From Conexibacter woesei DSM 14684 (GTDB taxonomy: Bacteria > Actinomycetota > Thermoleophilia > Solirubrobacterales > Solirubrobacteraceae): a stretch of 64,000 nucleotides of DNA. The notes under the pieces were generated by a model that did not search any database, was not told where the DNA came from, and saw nothing but the letters and a program-made list of their open reading frames with translations. Position numbers and translations under genes: made by a program. Below, piece by piece: positions 60,467 to 64,000 of this stretch (position 1 is the stretch's first letter; every line of letters starts with the position of its first letter). The stretch spans positions 2,418,001 through 2,482,000 of the forward strand of contig NC_013739.1 in assembly GCF_000025265.1 (NCBI RefSeq), given 5' to 3'.

Positions 60467-60482
60467 CCAAGCAATTGCTTGG
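60467..60482. promoter_or_regulatory. Perfect 16-bp palindromic operator at the sugar-importer transcription start
   Basis: CCAAGCAATTGCTTGG is a perfect 16-bp palindrome covering about +1 to +16. Its AT-rich centre stands out from the surrounding GC-rich DNA. A bound repressor would block transcription start. The regulator is not in the window; LacI-, TetR- or GntR-type proteins would all fit. Confidence 0.8.
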
Positions 60483-60511
60483 GTTGTATCGGGCGAAGGA
60501 GGAGAGCAATC

Positions 60512-61648
60512 GTGGAGCGGAACATCCGCGGACGACTGGCCGTGATGGCCGCCGTCCTGGCGGTCGGCATGCCGTTGAGCGCCTGCGGGAGCGACGCGGA
60601 GGACGACGCCGCGCCGGCAGGCGCGAAGACCGCGGCCACGGCTGCGAGCCAGGCGTCGCCGGAGACCGCCAGAGCGCTGCAGCGCCCGACGTCGATCGGG
60701 ATCGACGTCCCGCTCAGAGGCCCGATCGCGAGAGACAAGACGATCTACTGGATCCAGTGCTCCTCGCCGGCGTGCGTCGCCCTCACGACGCCGCTGAAGG
60801 CCGCGACCGAGGCGGTCGGCTGGAGACTGAGAGTCGTCAACGCGGGGCTCACGCCCGAGAGCGTGAAGGCCGCGTGGCACCAGGCCGTGCAGGGCGATCC
60901 CGACGCCGTCGTCGGCAGCGGCTTCTCGCGCGCGCTCTACGAGCCGGAGCTGAAGGCGCTCGCCGACCGCGGCGTCCCGGTGCTCAACATGATGACCGCT
61001 GACCCGCCCGAGAACGGCTATGCGGCGACGCAGAACTACGGGCCGGACTTCGTCGCGGCCGGCGAGCGGCTCGGCGCCTACGTGCTCGACAGAGGCGGCG
61101 ACGACGTCAACGCGGTCTCCGTCACCACCAGCGCCTTCGCCAACCTCGGCTTCGTCGCGAGAGGCTTCAAGGACGCGATCGAGGCGGGCTGCCCGTCGTG
61201 CAAGGTCGCCGACGAGCTCGTCCCGGCGACGAGCATCGGCAACGAGCTGCCGACCCGCATCGCGACCTACCTGCAGGCGCATCCCGACGTCAACTGGGTC
61301 TACGTCGGCTTCACGGACATGATGGTCGGCGTGCCCGCGGCGCTCGCCTCCGCTGGCATCTCCAAGGACGTCCGCTTCGTCACGCTCGACAGCCTTCCGA
61401 CGACGGCGCAGTACATGAAGGACGGCAACTACCTCGTCGCCGCGGCGGCCTCGGCGAAGCCGGAGATCATGTGGCGCCACGTCGACTTCCTGCTGCGTCA
61501 CTTCAACAGAGAGTCGACGAGACCGTCGACGGCGCACACGCTGCCGATCTGGACGGTGACCGCCGACGCGCTCCCGAGCACGACCGAGACGTTCCCGCTG
61601 GTCGAGGACTACGAGCAGCAGTACCGGAAGCTGTGGGGGATCGACTGA
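60512..61648 (+). CDS. CUT2-type ABC importer substrate-binding lipoprotein
   Basis: 378 residues. GTG start with AAGGAGGAG 6 nt upstream; signal peptide ends in the LSAC lipobox (Cys24). An A/T-rich linker leads to a periplasmic-binding-protein-like I fold (TIYWIQCSSPACVALTTPL; SGFSRALYEPELKALADRGVPV). It has four or more mature Cys residues, more than usual. It captures the ligand for the ATPase and permease that follow. Nine of 21 arginines are AGA, the strongest case of this bias in the window. Confidence 0.88.
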   Translation: MERNIRGRLAVMAAVLAVGMPLSACGSDAEDDAAPAGAKTAATAASQASPETARALQRPTSIGIDVPLRGPIARDKTIYWIQCSSPACVALTTPLKAATEAVGWRLRVVNAGLTPESVKAAWHQAVQGDPDAVVGSGFSRALYEPELKALADRGVPVLNMMTADPPENGYAATQNYGPDFVAAGERLGAYVLDRGGDDVNAVSVTTSAFANLGFVARGFKDAIEAGCPSCKVADELVPATSIGNELPTRIATYLQAHPDVNWVYVGFTDMMVGVPAALASAGISKDVRFVTLDSLPTTAQYMKDGNYLVAAAASAKPEIMWRHVDFLLRHFNRESTRPSTAHTLPIWTVTADALPSTTETFPLVEDYEQQYRKLWGID

Positions 61649-63204
61649 TGGAACCCGGTGCGCTGGTCGGGATCGAGCAGCTCTCCAAGACCTTCCCGGG
61701 CCAGCGCGCACTCGCCGACGTCTCGTTCGAGATCGGCCGTGGCGAGATCCACGCGCTGGTCGGCGAGAACGGCTCCGGGAAGTCGACGCTGATCAAGGTG
61801 CTCGCGGGATTCCACGAGCCCGACCCCGGCGCCCGCATGACCGTCGCCGGCGAGCAGCTCAAGCCCTGCTCGCCGGCCGACGTGCGGCGGCTCGGCCTGC
61901 GCTTCGTACATCAGGACCTCGGGCTCGTCGGCGAGCTGAGCGCGGCCGAGAACGTCGGCCTCGCGTCGGGGTTCGCGAGACGGGGCCTGAAGGTCGACCG
62001 GGCCGGGCAGCGCAGCCGCGCCGAGGCGCTGCTGGCGCGCATCGGCGCCGAGGTCGACGTCGAGCAGCCCGTCTCCGCGCTGCGCGCGGTCGAGCGCAGC
62101 GCGGTCGCGATCGCGCGTGCGCTCGACGAGCTGCACGGCGAGATCCGCCTGCTGGTGCTCGACGAGCCGACCGCCGCGCTGCCACCGGCCGAGGTCGAGG
62201 CGCTCTTCCGCGTGCTGCACGAGGTGCTCGAGCGCGGCGTCTCGATCCTCTACGTCTCGCACCGCCTGGAGGAGATCCTCGGGCTCGCGCACCGCGTCAC
62301 CGTGCTGCGCGACGGCCGCTGCGAGGGCACGTTCCCGGTCGCCGGGATGGATCGCGCGCGGCTGGCGGAGCTGATCGTCGGCGAGGAGGTCGAGGCCGAC
62401 GCGGCACGACGGCCGAGATCGTGCGCGACCGAGCAGCGGGCGCTGTCGGTGCGAGGGATCCGCGGCGCGGTGCTCGACGACGTCGGGTTCGACGTCCGCC
62501 GCGGCGAGGTCGTCGGCGTCGCGGGGCTGTCGGGCTCCGGCCGCGAGGAGCTTGCGGCCGTGCTGACCGGCGCCGCGCCGGGCCAGATCGAGCTGGTCGA
62601 CGGCGACGGCAGATCGTGGTCGGGGATGACGCCGAAGCGAGCGAAGCGGCTCGGCATCGCGCTCGTGCTCGCCAACCGTCATCCCGACGCCGCGATCGGG
62701 CAGTTCTCGATCCGCGAGAACGTCTCGCTCGCGCTGCTCGGTTCGTACGCGCGCGGCGGTCGCGTGCAGGGCGCGCAGGAGCGGGAGGCGGTCGAGGGCT
62801 GGATCGAGCGCCTCGACATCCGCCCGAACGACGCCGACCGGCTCTACTCGAACCTCTCGGGCGGCAACAAGCAGAAGGTCATCCTCGCGAAGTGGCTGAA
62901 CACGCGGCCGAACGTCTTCGTGATGGACGACCCCACCAGCGGCGTCGACATCGGCGCCCGCCACGGCATCTACGGCCTCGTGCGCCAGCAGGCCGCCGCG
63001 GGCGCCGGCTTCGTCGTCTGCTCCTCGGATCTCGAGGACTTCGTCGGCGTCTGCGACCGCGTGCTGGCGCTCGCCGGCGGCCGCGTCGTCGCCGAGCTGA
63101 GCGGCGCCGAGATCACCGAGAGCCGCCTGCTGCAGGCGATCGTCAGGTCGGCGGCAGGCCCCGCCGCCGCATCGAACAAGAATCAGACGGAGAAGGACAG
63201 ATGA
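61648..63204 (+). CDS. CUT2-type ABC importer ATPase with two nucleotide-binding domains
   Basis: 518 residues. Domain 1: Walker A GENGSGKST, a degenerate signature (VSALRAVERSAV), Walker B VLDEPTAAL. Domain 2: GLSGSGREE, signature LSGGNKQKV, Walker B MDDPTSGVD, where the usual catalytic Glu after Asp is Asp. Start ATG shares one base with the upstream stop (TGATG). It powers the permease encoded next with a 4-bp overlap. Confidence 0.92.
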   Translation: MEPGALVGIEQLSKTFPGQRALADVSFEIGRGEIHALVGENGSGKSTLIKVLAGFHEPDPGARMTVAGEQLKPCSPADVRRLGLRFVHQDLGLVGELSAAENVGLASGFARRGLKVDRAGQRSRAEALLARIGAEVDVEQPVSALRAVERSAVAIARALDELHGEIRLLVLDEPTAALPPAEVEALFRVLHEVLERGVSILYVSHRLEEILGLAHRVTVLRDGRCEGTFPVAGMDRARLAELIVGEEVEADAARRPRSCATEQRALSVRGIRGAVLDDVGFDVRRGEVVGVAGLSGSGREELAAVLTGAAPGQIELVDGDGRSWSGMTPKRAKRLGIALVLANRHPDAAIGQFSIRENVSLALLGSYARGGRVQGAQEREAVEGWIERLDIRPNDADRLYSNLSGGNKQKVILAKWLNTRPNVFVMDDPTSGVDIGARHGIYGLVRQQAAAGAGFVVCSSDLEDFVGVCDRVLALAGGRVVAELSGAEITESRLLQAIVRSAAGPAAASNKNQTEKDR

Positions 63205-64000
63205 GCGAGAACGTCGTCAACGCCGTGCGGCCCCGTCGGCGCCCGGGCAGACCGCTCGGCCGCCGGCTGGCCGGAAGCCTCTCGTTCCGGACGATCGGAG
63301 CGGTCTACGTCTGGCTGCTGCTGATCGCTGCCTTCGCGATCTGGATCCCCGACCTGTTCCTGCGCGAGGAGACGCTCAAGTCGATCCTCAACCAGTACTC
63401 GATCACCGCGCTCGCGGCGCTCTCGATCATCATCCCGCTGAGCACCGGCGTCTTCGACCTGTCGATCGGCTCGACGATGGGGCTGACCGGCATCGTCGCG
63501 GCGTGGCTGCTCGGCAACACCGACCTCAGCCCGCTCGTCGTCGTCGTGCTCGGCGTCTCCGTCGGCGCGCTCGTCGGCCTCTTCAACGCGCTGATCGTCG
63601 TGCGGATGAAGATCGACTCGTTCATCGGCACGCTCGCGACCGGCTCGATCCTCGCGGCGGTGACGCTCGGCATCTCCGGCGACCAGATCCTCACCGAGCG
63701 CGTCAGCGGCTCGTTCAGCGAGATCGCCTCGACCGACGTCGCCGGGATCCAGCTGCCGGTGCTCTACATGATCGCGCTGATGATCGTGATCGGCTTCTTC
63801 CTCGAGCAGACCGCCGCGGGCCGCTACTGCTACGCGACCGGCTTCAACCCGGAGGTGACGCGCCTGGTCGGCGTCAGCGTCGACCGCGTGCGCACGCTCG
63901 CGCTCGTCTTCTCCGGCTGCGTCGCCGGCTTCGCCGGCGTCGTGCTGACCGCGCGGATCCAGGCGGCGGATCCGACCAACGGCCCGTCGTACATGATCCC
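63201..64000 (+). CDS. CUT2-type ABC importer permease (3' truncated by window)
   Basis: About 266 residues are visible, cut by the right edge. A basic cytoplasmic N-terminus is followed by hydrophobic helices and the family blocks ALSIIIPLSTGVFDLSIGST, DSFIGTLATGSILAAVTLG, and GRYCYATGFNPEVTRLVGV. A full protein would be about 330-350 residues. A second permease gene may follow outside the window. Confidence 0.92.
   Translation, partial: MSENVVNAVRPRRRPGRPLGRRLAGSLSFRTIGAVYVWLLLIAAFAIWIPDLFLREETLKSILNQYSITALAALSIIIPLSTGVFDLSIGSTMGLTGIVAAWLLGNTDLSPLVVVVLGVSVGALVGLFNALIVVRMKIDSFIGTLATGSILAAVTLGISGDQILTERVSGSFSEIASTDVAGIQLPVLYMIALMIVIGFFLEQTAAGRYCYATGFNPEVTRLVGVSVDRVRTLALVFSGCVAGFAGVVLTARIQAADPTNGPSYMI

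Noticed and set aside
1-64000. Search for tRNA, rRNA, CRISPR arrays, IS elements, integrases and attachment sites
   Set aside because: None seen. No spaced direct-repeat array, no transposase or recombinase motif, and no tRNA-like cloverleaf was recognised by eye; a covariance-model scan would be needed to exclude small RNAs.

Overview
This is a 64 kb stretch of very GC-rich DNA, packed with genes that mostly overlap by 4 bp (ATGA or GTGA junctions). Gene content and style (many solute importers, acyl-CoA and amidohydrolase enzymes, no phage or IS genes) point to a free-living actinobacterium of the Solirubrobacterales/Conexibacter type. That placement is inferred from composition and gene families, not from a marker gene. 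No rRNA, tRNA, CRISPR array or mobile element was seen, and no gene-free gap exceeds about 200 bp.

Layout. (1) 1-16471, plus strand: two hydantoinase/oxoprolinase HyuA-HyuB pairs flank a class III aminotransferase, an aldehyde dehydrogenase, an SDR and a sugar-type (CUT2) ABC importer. A beta-propeller protein and a CitA/DcuS-type two-component system follow. This looks like one uptake-and-catabolism block for an unidentified N-containing compound. (2) 16512-24525: FadR-type GntR regulator, dipeptide-type ABC importer with a permease-ATPase fusion, and an S9 peptidase: peptide uptake and hydrolysis. (3) 24672-29061: small biosynthetic-looking operon (O-methyltransferase, BioF2-type acyltransferase, threonine-dehydrogenase-like enzyme, FAD oxidoreductase). 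(4) 29229-30413: VOC protein, ArsR repressor and a frameshifted SRPBCC gene behind a very clear promoter with two operators. (5) 30414-36093, minus strand: tandem pair of large paralogous secreted proteins. (6) 36267-43938: M20 peptidase, LacI regulator with a perfect operator, and a second dipeptide-type ABC importer with a double-ATPase fusion. (7) 43940-49271: PucR regulator convergent with an amidase, amidohydrolase and DUF1989 operon. (8) 49458-58585: nine-gene acyl-CoA operon best read as a cyclohexanecarboxylate-type ring-opening route (AliA, AliB, BadK, BadH and BadI-like enzymes, two 3-hydroxyacyl-CoA dehydrogenases, a CoA transferase and a degenerate acyl-CoA dehydrogenase). (9) 58669-60362: PPOX flavoprotein and chromate transporter. 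(10) 60512-64000: second CUT2 sugar-type ABC importer, cut by the window end.

Three cross-cutting observations stand out. Arginine AGA codons are concentrated in genes for exported proteins. Several regulatory genes have a -10 box only 6-8 nt before the start codon, suggesting leaderless mRNAs. Two different subunit fusions occur in the two dipeptide-type transporters.
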